64,000 nucleotides of DNA from Novosphingobium sp. (lineage in GTDB: Bacteria > Pseudomonadota > Alphaproteobacteria > Sphingomonadales > Sphingomonadaceae), in NCBI RefSeq assembly GCF_030699305.1, contig NZ_JAUYNB010000013.1, forward strand, positions 205,090-269,089, given 5' to 3'. Under the pieces are notes generated by a model. The model had not been told where the DNA came from. It did no database searches and was given only the letters and a program-made list of their open reading frames with translations. Positions 56,703 to 64,000 of this stretch are shown one piece after another (the stretch's first letter is position 1; every line of letters starts with the position of its first letter). A program made the position numbers and the translations under genes.

Positions 56703-57260
56703 CTACTGAAACTCGACCGAGGTTACCGCCTCGCCCCCGGCGGCGCCATCGGCATCGGGGTTCAATTGCAGGAACTGCCAGTTGAGCGCGCTCGCGAACA
56801 AGACCCAGGCCAGATAGGGCACCAGCAGGTATGCAGCGAGCGGGCGGACGGCGTGGAACAGGAAGATCGTCCCCGCCAGCGCCACCACCAGCACCCCCAG
56901 CAGCACCAGCGCCGCGCTGATCTGGTGCGCGCCAAAGAACAGCGGCGACCACGCGAGATTGAGCAGCAACTGGAACACGAATGCGAAAATCGCCACGCCG
57001 CGCCCCGGCGCGCCGCGCGCGGTGACGATCATCGCCAGCGCAACGCCCATCATCACATACAGGATCGACCAGACGATCCCGAACGCGGCCGGCGGCGGAT
57101 AGATCTCCGGCTTGACCAGATCGACGAACCACGGATTGCCCGGACCGCTGTTGGCAGCCTGACCTGAAAAGAACCCCAGCAACAGGATACCCGGCACCAG
57201 AAACAGCGACCAGCGCAGAAACGCCGCTCTCAACTGGCCTGGCGATGCAAGCTCACTCAT
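56703..57260 (-). CDS. tspO: TspO/MBR family tryptophan-rich sensory protein
   Basis: The protein has 185 residues from the ATG at 57260. It has five membrane segments, with PWFVDLVKPEIYPPPAAFGIVWSILYVMMG, FQLLLNLAWSPLFFGAH and VPYLAWVLFASALNWQFLQLN. TspO proteins bind tetrapyrroles and, in alphaproteobacteria, modulate pigment-gene expression. The C-terminal tail after the last helix is 20 residues and unique. A 27-bp palindrome lies between it and tlyA. Confidence 0.93.
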   Translation of the reverse strand: MSELASPGQLRAAFLRWSLFLVPGILLLGFFSGQAANSGPGNPWFVDLVKPEIYPPPAAFGIVWSILYVMMGVALAMIVTARGAPGRGVAIFAFVFQLLLNLAWSPLFFGAHQISAALVLLGVLVVALAGTIFLFHAVRPLAAYLLVPYLAWVLFASALNWQFLQLNPDADGAAGGEAVTSVEFQ

Positions 57261-57343
57261 CAGACACCTTCGATTCGGATTACGTCCAGTGCGGATATTG
57301 GCGGGCGGATTTCCCTTAAGCAATGGGGGGATAGCCGCGGTGA

Positions 57344-57431
57344 GGGTCAGGACCTGTTGCCTGCGCCTTCCTTCCTGGCACTGAGCCATTTTGACTCAAA
57401 CCTCGAAGGCGCAGGCAACAGGTCCTGACCC
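57344..57431. repeat. Perfect 27-bp inverted repeat touching the tlyA stop codon
   Basis: Arms 57344-57370 and 57405-57431 are exact complements, separated by 34 bases. The last base of the right arm is the third base of the tlyA stop codon (minus strand). As RNA it forms a long stable stem between tlyA and tspO. It may be a mobile-element-like palindrome and may also act as a terminator. Confidence 0.9.
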
Positions 57432-58189
57432 TAGTCCCGTTTTGCGGCAATCAGGAACTCCACATTGCCTTCCGGGCCGGTAATCGGGCTTTCGACAATC
57501 CCCTGGACCTGCCAGCCCAGCGCTTCGATCCACTGGCGGACCTCGGCGCAGACCCGCGCGTGCAGCGCGGGATCGCGGACCACCCCGCCCTTGCCCACTT
57601 CCTCGCGCCCGACTTCGAACTGCGGCTTGATCAGCGCGACCAGCTGGCACTGCGGCGCGGCCAGTTTCAGCGGCACGTCCAGCACTTTGGCCAGCGCGAT
57701 GAAGCTGGCATCGCACACCACCCAGCTGCACGGCGCGGTGATATGAGCGTTCGTCAGCACCCGCGCGCTGGTCTGTTCCAGCACGGTCACGCGCGGGTCC
57801 TGGCGCAGTTTCCAGGCCAGCTGGTTGGTCCCCGAATCGACCGCGAAGACGTGCGCTGCGCCTTTGGACAGCAGCACATCGGTAAACCCGCCAGTCGAAC
57901 TGCCGATGTCCATCGCGGTGACACCGGCGGGATCGAGGCCGAAGTGCTCGATCCCGTGGGCCAGCTTGATCCCGCCGCGCGAGACCCACGGATGATCGCG
58001 CCCGCGCACGTCCAGCACGGCATCGGCGGGCACCGTCTGGCCCGGTTTGGCCAGCTTGGTTTCGCCGTGAAAGACCAGCCCGGCCAGCACCAGCGCCTGC
58101 GCCCGCGCGCGGCTTTCGACCAGCCCGCGTTCGACCAGCAATTGATCGACACGGGCTTTTCCGGGCTTTTTCGCGGGGGTAACGGTCAT
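57431..58189 (-). CDS. tlyA: TlyA-type rRNA 2'-O-methyltransferase / FtsJ-like
   Basis: The protein has 252 residues from the ATG at 58189. The N-terminal S4 domain has RVDQLLVERGLVESRARAQALVLAGLVFHG. The FtsJ/RrmJ-like methyltransferase has the SAM-binding AMDIGSSTGGFTDVLLSKGA and ALIKPQFEVGREEVGKGGVV. TlyA in other bacteria methylates 16S and 23S rRNA at 2'-O positions and influences capreomycin sensitivity. An open frame continues upstream but has no similarity. It is divergent from the lipoprotein at 58266. Confidence 0.93.
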   Translation of the reverse strand: MTVTPAKKPGKARVDQLLVERGLVESRARAQALVLAGLVFHGETKLAKPGQTVPADAVLDVRGRDHPWVSRGGIKLAHGIEHFGLDPAGVTAMDIGSSTGGFTDVLLSKGAAHVFAVDSGTNQLAWKLRQDPRVTVLEQTSARVLTNAHITAPCSWVVCDASFIALAKVLDVPLKLAAPQCQLVALIKPQFEVGREEVGKGGVVRDPALHARVCAEVRQWIEALGWQVQGIVESPITGPEGNVEFLIAAKRD

Positions 58190-58265
58190 GCCGGGGCCAA
58201 TCGGATCAGAGGTTTGCAGGGCAAGAGGGGTTGTGATGCCCGGCGGCTCATTCCATAGGTAGGCG

Positions 58266-58826
58266 ATGAAGGCAATCGCACCCGCCGAACGGCCCTTTTC
58301 CCTGACCCTTGCCGCAGCCGCGCTGACGCTGCTGGGAGCATGCGCAGCGCCGCCGCCTCCCGCCGCAGTGCCATTGCCTGCCGCCGCGCCGCCCGCAGTC
58401 CGGCCCGCGCCGCTGCCCGCGCCCGCGCCGGTCGCCAACTGGCGCGATGTCGCGATCACGCCCGGAGTGTGGCGCTGGGGCATGGCCGACGGGAAATCGA
58501 CTGCCACGTTCGGCCCGCCGGGCGGAACGGTGCTGGTGCGGTTGACCTGTGAAAAGTTCCTGCGCGAAGTGCGGCTGGCGCGGGTCAGTGCCGGCACCGG
58601 CCACGTGCCGATGGCTGTAACCACCACCACCGGCACCCGCCCGCTGCTGAGCGAACCGACCGTTGCGGCCCCCGGCTGGATCGTGGCGCAGATCCGCGCG
58701 GGCGATCCGATTCTGGATGCGATCGCCTTTTCACGCGGGCGGTTTGCGCTGGATGTGGCTGGCGAAGCACCGCTTTATCTGCCCAGCTGGCCGGAAATTG
58801 CCCGCGTGGTCGAGGATTGCCGCTGA
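58266..58826 (+). CDS. Lipoprotein of unknown function
   Basis: The protein has 186 residues. The lipobox TLLGAC sits after an N-terminal basic part and hydrophobic stretch, placing lipid-modified Cys26 there. A 35-residue Pro/Ala-rich linker spans it from a beta-rich domain (VWRWGMADGKSTATFGP, VRLTCEKFLREVRLARV, WIVAQIRAGDPILDAIAFSRGRF, and ending VVEDCR). Two cysteines may form a disulfide. I do not recognise the domain. Confidence 0.75.
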   Translation: MKAIAPAERPFSLTLAAAALTLLGACAAPPPPAAVPLPAAAPPAVRPAPLPAPAPVANWRDVAITPGVWRWGMADGKSTATFGPPGGTVLVRLTCEKFLREVRLARVSAGTGHVPMAVTTTTGTRPLLSEPTVAAPGWIVAQIRAGDPILDAIAFSRGRFALDVAGEAPLYLPSWPEIARVVEDCR

Positions 58827-59014
58827 AGGGAAAACGGCCCTGCCGAAGCAGGCCGGAAGCGCCGATACTGACGTCAAAATAAAACAATGCAAGTCTTGTT
58901 GTGCAGTGCGGAATCGGTATCCCTAGGGCCAAGGACGGACCGGGTTAACCCCCACCGGCCGAGCTTCCGAGAGGGAGCGGCTCTTGGCTCTAACAGCGCG
59001 AAAGGAGGTGACCG

Positions 59015-59071
59015 ATGTCTCATGGTTCAGCAAGGAGGTCGGGTATCCGCAGCGCGAGGCATTATCGCTGA
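59015..59071 (+). CDS. 18-residue putative leader peptide or small protein
   Basis: It is preceded by AAAGGAGGTGA (59001-59011), the best ribosome binding site in the window, four bases from the ATG. It encodes MSHGSARRSGIRSARHYR, very basic, with five Arg and two His, and ends TGA. A terminator follows 105 bases on, and ilvE begins 262 bases downstream. The arginine content does not fit branched-chain amino acid attenuation. I have no family name for it. Confidence 0.5.
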   Translation: MSHGSARRSGIRSARHYR

Positions 59072-59175
59072 CCATCAACCAGCGATAAAGGCATCGTGAG
59101 CGGCACTTTCGGGCCGCTGACCATGCGAAGGGACGCCCCCGGCGGCGCACCTTCTCATTCTCAGACTTGAAATCG

Positions 59176-59209
59176 GGGCTGCTTCCGCCGGTGCGGAGGC
59201 AGCCCTTTT
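59176..59209 (+). terminator. Strong intrinsic terminator before ilvE
   Basis: A 13-bp stem (59176-59188 with 59193-59205, one G-U wobble) with a CGGT loop is followed by TTTT. It would end a transcript carrying the 18-codon ORF before ilvE, or act as an attenuator. Confidence 0.85.
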
Positions 59210-59260
59210 CAATTTCGCCAATTGGCCCTATCGAGGGAGTGAACCAGTGCGCTTTCCGAA

Positions 59261-59290
59261 TGTTTCACAGGGCTTGCGTTCTGTGTAACA
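59261..59290 (+). promoter_or_regulatory. Inverted repeat immediately upstream of ilvE
   Basis: TGTTTCACAG (59261-59270) and CTGTGTAACA (59281-59290) form a 10-bp dyad with one mismatch and a 10-base spacer, ending 43 bases before the ATG. The dyad with a one-helical-turn centre is what a dimeric repressor or activator would use. Confidence 0.55.
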
Positions 59291-59333
59291 TTCGTTCAAT
59301 GCCTGCATTCCATTGTTCAAGAGGACCGTCCCC

Positions 59334-60422
<1,089 letters not shown>

Positions 60423-60480
60423 TCCGCCAAAGCGCTGGCCAGCGCTTTACGTCCGGGCGCGGTTGCGGCAGATACGCCGG

Positions 60481-61776
60481 ATGACCGACAGCTCGCTTGA
60501 TCGCCGCCGCTTCCTTGCTGCCACCGGCGCAGCGTTCGCCGCATTGGCGGCCAGCGGCTGCCGCACCGCCCGGTCGGGGGTCGCATCGGCCCCTGGCTAT
60601 GGCCCGCTGCGACCCGATCCGGCGGGCTTGCTGGACCTGCCGGAAGGGTTTTCCTACCGGGTAATCTCGAAGCTCGGCAACCCGATGAGCGACGGCGGGC
60701 GGGTGCCCGATGCGGCTGACGGGATGGGCTGCTTTGCCCTGCCCGGCGGCAAGCTGGCGCTGGTCCGCAACCATGAACTGCGCCCCGGCAAGGACAGCGG
60801 CGGGGCGACCGGCCGGGCATTTGACCGCGACGCCAGCGGCGCGATCCTGCCCGGCGGCACGACCACGCTGGTGCTCGATGCCGCAAGCCTGACGCTGGAA
60901 CGCGAATTCCGCTCGCTCTCCGGCACGATCCGCAACTGCGCGGGCGGGATCACCCCGTGGGGCACCTGGCTGAGCTGCGAGGAAGACGTCTCCCGCGCCG
61001 GGGCCAAAGTCGGGCAGGACCATGGCTGGGCCTTTGAGGTGCCCGCCGCCGCGACCGGCCCGGTCGATCCGGTTCCGCTGAAAGCGATGGGCCGCTTCAA
61101 CCGCGAGGCCGCCGCCGTCGATCCGGCCACCGGCATCGTCTATCAGACCGAGGACCGCGGCGATGGACTGCTCTATCGCTTCATCCCCGCCGTGCCGGGG
61201 CAGCTGGCCAAGGGCGGGCGGCTGGAGGCGCTGGCCATCGACGGCGGCCACGCGGCGATGAAGCCCGGTGACTGGCGAAAAGTGCGCTGGATCGCACTCG
61301 ACAACCCGGAAAGCCCGGACGACGATCTGCGCACACGCGGCGCTGCGGCGGGCGCGCTGGCGTTTGCGCGCGGCGAAGGCATCCACATGGGCGACGGCGA
61401 ACTGTTCTTCGCCTGCACGTCCGGCGGCGCAGCGGAACTGGGGCAGGTGTTCCGCCTCAAGCCCGGCAAAGCGGGCGACCGCCTGCAACTGTTCTTCGAA
61501 TCAACCGATCCGCAGCAGTTCAACTATGGCGACAACCTGACCATCGCCCCCGATGGCCAGCTGGTGGTGTGCGAAGACCAGTATAGCGCCGTGTCCGACA
61601 ACCACTTGCGCGGCCTCACCCGCGATGGCCGCCCCTATCCGCTGGCGCGGGTCGCGATCCAGACCGAACCGGCGGGCGCGTGCTTTTCGCCCGATGGCAA
61701 AGTGCTGTTCGTCAACCTCTACAGCCCCACCGCCACGCTGGCGATTACCGGACCGTGGGCGCACTTGCGGGGATAA
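60481..61776 (+). CDS. Tat-exported PhoX-like phosphatase family protein (DUF839)
   Basis: The protein has 431 residues from the ATG at 60481. The N-terminus is a twin-arginine signal (SLDRRRFLAATGAAFAALAA) ending in a lipobox-like ASGC. The mature part has beta-propeller motifs of PhoX/DUF839: LVRNHELRPGKDSGG, FRSLSGTIRNCAGGITPWGTWLSCEED, DNLTIAPDGQLVVCEDQY and SPDGKVLFVNLYSPT. PhoX is a Ca/Fe-dependent alkaline phosphatase; this shorter member may not be one. Folding before export fits a metalloenzyme. Confidence 0.85.
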   Translation: MTDSSLDRRRFLAATGAAFAALAASGCRTARSGVASAPGYGPLRPDPAGLLDLPEGFSYRVISKLGNPMSDGGRVPDAADGMGCFALPGGKLALVRNHELRPGKDSGGATGRAFDRDASGAILPGGTTTLVLDAASLTLEREFRSLSGTIRNCAGGITPWGTWLSCEEDVSRAGAKVGQDHGWAFEVPAAATGPVDPVPLKAMGRFNREAAAVDPATGIVYQTEDRGDGLLYRFIPAVPGQLAKGGRLEALAIDGGHAAMKPGDWRKVRWIALDNPESPDDDLRTRGAAAGALAFARGEGIHMGDGELFFACTSGGAAELGQVFRLKPGKAGDRLQLFFESTDPQQFNYGDNLTIAPDGQLVVCEDQYSAVSDNHLRGLTRDGRPYPLARVAIQTEPAGACFSPDGKVLFVNLYSPTATLAITGPWAHLRG

Positions 61777-61849
61777 CAGGCAAAAGCCTTGCGCAGACCC
61801 GCACGGCAAATTAGGCGTAGTAACTTACAAAAAATCGAGAGGAATCCCC

Positions 61850-62713
61850 ATGTCCGACGCCGAATACACGCCGCCCCCGGTCTGGGTGTGGGACAAGGCC
61901 AACGGTGGCCAGTTCGCCAGCATCAACCGCCCCACCGCCGGCGCGCAGGTTGAGCGCGCGCTGCCGGTCGGCAAGCATCCGTTCCAGCTCTATTCGCTGG
62001 GTACCCCCAATGGGCAGAAGGTCACGATCCTGCTGGAGGAACTGCTCGCCGCAGGCCATGCGGGCGCGGAATACGATGCCTGGCTGATCAACATCGGCGA
62101 CGGCGACCAGTTCGGATCGGGTTTCGTCGCGCTCAACCCCAACAGCAAGATTCCCGCGATGCTCGACCAGTCCGGGCCGGAGCCGCTGCGCCTGTTCGAA
62201 TCCGGCGCGATGCTGCTGCATCTGGCGGACAAGTTTCAGGCGTTCATCCCGCAAGACCTGAAGGGCCGGACCGAGACGATCTGCTGGCTGATGTGGCAGA
62301 TGGGCAGCGCGCCGTTCATGGGCGGCGGCTATGGCCATTTCTATCACTATGCCCCGGTCAAGATCCAGTACGCGATTGACCGTTATGCGATGGAAACCAA
62401 GCGCTTGTTCGACGTTGCGAACAACCAGCTGAAGGAAACCCGGTTCCTGGCGGGCGATGAATACACCATCGCCGATATCGCCGCCTACACCTGGATCGGC
62501 AACCTCTATCGCGGCGATGCCTATGGCAACACGCGCGAATTCCTCCAGCTTCAGGAATACGAAGCGGTCGGCCGCTGGGTCGGCGAAATCGACGCCCGTC
62601 CTGCGGTAAAGCGTGGCCGTCTGGTCAACCGCCCGTTCGGCGAAGAAGGCACCGTCCTGCGCGAACGCCACGACGCCAGCGACTTCGACGCGCTGAAGCC
62701 GGGCGTGCTCTAA
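61850..62713 (+). CDS. yghU: Glutathione S-transferase, YghU type
   Basis: The protein has 287 residues. GAGAGGA precedes the ATG at 61850. It has the longer N-terminus of the nu-class (YTPPPVWVWDKANGGQFASINRPTAG), the thioredoxin-like domain LYSLGTPNGQKVTILLEELL, the glutathione region LNPNSKIPAMLD and LFESGAMLLHLADK, and the C-terminal MGGGYGHFYHYAP. E. coli YghU reduces disulfides and organic peroxides with two glutathiones. Confidence 0.92.
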   Translation: MSDAEYTPPPVWVWDKANGGQFASINRPTAGAQVERALPVGKHPFQLYSLGTPNGQKVTILLEELLAAGHAGAEYDAWLINIGDGDQFGSGFVALNPNSKIPAMLDQSGPEPLRLFESGAMLLHLADKFQAFIPQDLKGRTETICWLMWQMGSAPFMGGGYGHFYHYAPVKIQYAIDRYAMETKRLFDVANNQLKETRFLAGDEYTIADIAAYTWIGNLYRGDAYGNTREFLQLQEYEAVGRWVGEIDARPAVKRGRLVNRPFGEEGTVLRERHDASDFDALKPGVL

Positions 62714-62780
62714 CCCTTGTGGAAGGGGGGTAAAAGCCCCTTCCCTTCCCCGTTTGCTCTGCTATGAGCGCGCTTCCCGT

Positions 62781-62855
62781 TGGGGCGTCGCCAAGTGGTA
62801 AGGCACCGGTTTTTGGTACCGGCATTCGCAGGTTCGAATCCTGCCGCCCCAGCCA
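62781..62855 (+). tRNA. tRNA-Gln (anticodon TTG)
   Basis: The 75-base cloverleaf has acceptor TGGGGCG/CGCCCCA, D-arm GCCAAGTGGTAAGGC, anticodon stem CCGGT/ACCGG with loop TTTTGGT (anticodon TTG at 34-36), T-arm GCAGG/CCTGC with TTCGAAT, discriminator G and encoded CCA. TTG reads CAA and, by wobble, CAG. Confidence 0.97.
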
Positions 62856-62881
62856 GCAAGCTGTCCGGACCGTCAGGCGGC

Positions 62882-62905
62882 GCAGGTTCAAATCCCGCCG
62901 CCTCT
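62882..62905 (+). pseudogene. Degenerate copy of the tRNA-Gln 3' end
   Basis: It matches 20 of 24 bases of tRNA-Gln positions 62828-62851 (T-arm and acceptor 3' strand) at an offset of 54 bases. It has no 5' half, so it cannot be a tRNA. The short AGGCGGCG/CGCCGCCT palindrome 62875-62903 overlaps it. It may be the scar of an integration event or slipped duplication. Confidence 0.6.
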
Positions 62906-62954
62906 TGAATCCGGCAGCCTGATCCGGGACAAGGCGCGCAAAGGGAGATTTCCG

Positions 62955-63929
62955 ATGCGTGCGACCCAGGCTTTTATCGAACAGACCGGCGGCCCCGAAG
63001 TGATCCAGTGGCGCGAGGTGGACTTGCCCGCGCCCGCCCCCGGCGAAGTGCTGCTGCGTCACGAAGCGGTGGGCCTGAACTTCATCGACACCTATTTCCG
63101 CACCGGCCAGTATCCCGCGCGCCTGCCGACCGGTCTGGGCATGGAAGCGGCAGGCGTGGTGGAAGCGGTGGGCGACGGCGTGACCCGGTTCGCGCCCGGC
63201 CAGCGCGTGGCCTATTTCGCCGCCCCCGGTGCCTATTCGACCGCGCGGCTGATCAAGGCATCCGCGCTGTTCGCCGTGCCTGACGGGATCGATGCCCGCA
63301 CCGCCGCCGCGATCCTGCTGAAAGGCACGACGGTCGAGGCGCTGGCCGAGCGCTGCGCACCCGTTGCGCCGGGCGGCTGGGCGCTGGTCCCGGCAGCGGC
63401 GGGCGGGGTCGGGCAATTGCTGGTGCAATGGCTGGCCGCACGCGGGGTGCGGGTGATCGGCACGGTCGGCAGCGCGGGAAAGGTTGCGCTGGCACAGGCC
63501 GCAGGCGCCGAACTGGTGTTCCTGTCCGGCGCGCCGGACCTTGTCACCAACGTGCGCGAGGCAACCGGCGGCGCGGGCGTGGCAGTTTGCTATGACGGGG
63601 TCGGCGCGGCCAGCTGGCAATCCTCGCTCGATTCGATTGCGCGGCGCGGCACGCTGGTCAGCTTCGGCAATGCCAGCGGCCCGGTAACCGGCGTGGCGCT
63701 GCGCGATCTGGCCACGCGCGGCTCGCTCTATGTCACCCGCCCCGGCGTCTATGACTATTACGCCGATCCGGCCGAAGCCGCAGCGGGCGCGGCGAAGCTG
63801 TGGGACATGGTGCTGGCAGGCAAGCTCAGCGTCACCATCGGCCAGGAATACGCGCTGACCGACGCGGCGCAGGCCCACATCGACCTCGAAGCGCGGCGGA
63901 CGACGGGGTCGACGCTGTTGCTGCCTTGA
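62955..63929 (+). CDS. qor: NADPH:quinone oxidoreductase (zinc-independent MDR family)
   Basis: The protein has 324 residues. AGGGAGA precedes the ATG. Qor-type sequence: GEVLLRHEAVGLNFIDTYFRTGQYP, the nucleotide-binding VPAAAGGVGQLLVQWLAARG and VCYDGVGAASWQSSLDSI. It reduces quinones with NADPH in the cytoplasm. The zinc ligands of alcohol dehydrogenases are missing. Confidence 0.94.
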   Translation: MRATQAFIEQTGGPEVIQWREVDLPAPAPGEVLLRHEAVGLNFIDTYFRTGQYPARLPTGLGMEAAGVVEAVGDGVTRFAPGQRVAYFAAPGAYSTARLIKASALFAVPDGIDARTAAAILLKGTTVEALAERCAPVAPGGWALVPAAAGGVGQLLVQWLAARGVRVIGTVGSAGKVALAQAAGAELVFLSGAPDLVTNVREATGGAGVAVCYDGVGAASWQSSLDSIARRGTLVSFGNASGPVTGVALRDLATRGSLYVTRPGVYDYYADPAEAAAGAAKLWDMVLAGKLSVTIGQEYALTDAAQAHIDLEARRTTGSTLLLP

Positions 63930-63949
63930 ATCCCCCAATCCCCGTTCGT

Positions 63950-64000
63950 GTCGAGCGAAGTCGAGACACGCCGCGCAAACGTGTCTCGACTTCGCTCGAC
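63950..64000. repeat. Perfect 21-bp inverted repeat at the window end
   Basis: Arms 63950-63970 and 63980-64000 are exact complements (GTCGAGCGAAGTCGAGACACG type) separated by nine bases. It may extend beyond the window. It starts 20 bases after the qor stop and could serve as terminator. This palindrome type is dispersed in sphingomonad genomes. Confidence 0.85.

Larger units (their letters stand above)
58827..59333 (+). other. Long leader region upstream of ilvE
   Basis: The 507 bases hold an A/T-rich segment (58870-58900), a strong ribosome binding site followed by an 18-codon ORF (59015-59071), a small hairpin (AGCGGC/GCCGCT, about 59099-59117), a strong terminator (59176-59209) and an inverted repeat just before ilvE (59261-59290). 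I see no known riboswitch signature. It may encode a small RNA or regulatory leader. Confidence 0.65.

Noticed and set aside
59015..59209. Classical leucine/isoleucine/valine attenuator before ilvE
   Set aside because: The peptide has a single Ile and no Leu or Val, so branched-chain tRNA starvation would not stall it in the usual way.

Overview
The window is GC-rich, densely coded chromosomal DNA from an alphaproteobacterium, most probably of the order Sphingomonadales (Sphingomonadaceae/Erythrobacteraceae type). The basis is the ribosomal protein gene order (rpsL-rpsG-fusA-tuf-rpsJ-rplC to rplQ, with no rpsD before rpoA), arginine instead of lysine at S12 position 88, several small protein families I associate with sphingomonads, and intergenic palindromes typical of that group. 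No species can be named from sequence alone.

Layout. 1-888: C-terminal part of a proton-pumping pyrophosphatase, then a terminator. 1054-6174 (+): an exported S9 peptidase, a GNAT/FemAB-like acyltransferase overlapping a cupin/JmjC-like protein, and TesB thioesterase. 6181-11833 (-): uvrC, two tandem secreted paralogues of unknown function, and an exported prolyl oligopeptidase. 11936-34374 (-): the str/S10/spc/alpha ribosomal superoperon, read from rpsL at the right to rplQ at the left. Its order is conventional except for a terminator followed by two membrane acyltransferases between rpmD and rplO, and a secreted SRPBCC protein between adk and rpsM. 34770-36474 (+): a compact three-gene cassette (small helical protein, GHSLGG lipase, ankyrin lipoprotein) that looks like a toxin/immunity module. 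36779-44713: a DNA-binding-like protein, a GST, a TonB-like protein behind a Zur-like operator, an alpha/beta hydrolase, rubredoxin plus a CYP108-like P450 with a divergent TetR regulator, and a TonB-dependent receptor with a DUF2946-like protein (possibly copper). 44824-50446: amidohydrolase, small proteins including a cold-shock protein, a LysR regulator, apaG, metZ, and a pair of almost identical 139-bp repeats. 50447-58826: PMT-type glycosyltransferase, an OYE-family reductase, a DPM1-GtrA fusion, leuB, recO, a Rap1a/Tai-like secreted protein, ubiK, tspO, tlyA and a lipoprotein. 58827-64000: a transcribed-looking leader with an 18-codon ORF and a strong terminator, then ilvE, a Tat-exported PhoX-like protein, a YghU-type GST, tRNA-Gln with a degenerate copy of its 3' end, a quinone oxidoreductase and a terminal palindrome.

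How the parts relate. The central 22 kb is translation and protein-export machinery. leuB, ilvE and metZ are amino-acid biosynthesis genes. The PMT enzyme and the DPM1-GtrA fusion are natural partners for polyprenyl-phosphate-linked glycosylation. Rubredoxin, P450 and TetR form a small inducible oxidation locus. The most novel-looking items are the lipase/ankyrin cassette, the leader upstream of ilvE, the acyltransferase pair with terminator and new promoter inside the spc operon, the Zur-like box before the TonB gene, and the tRNA-Gln 3'-end repeat.
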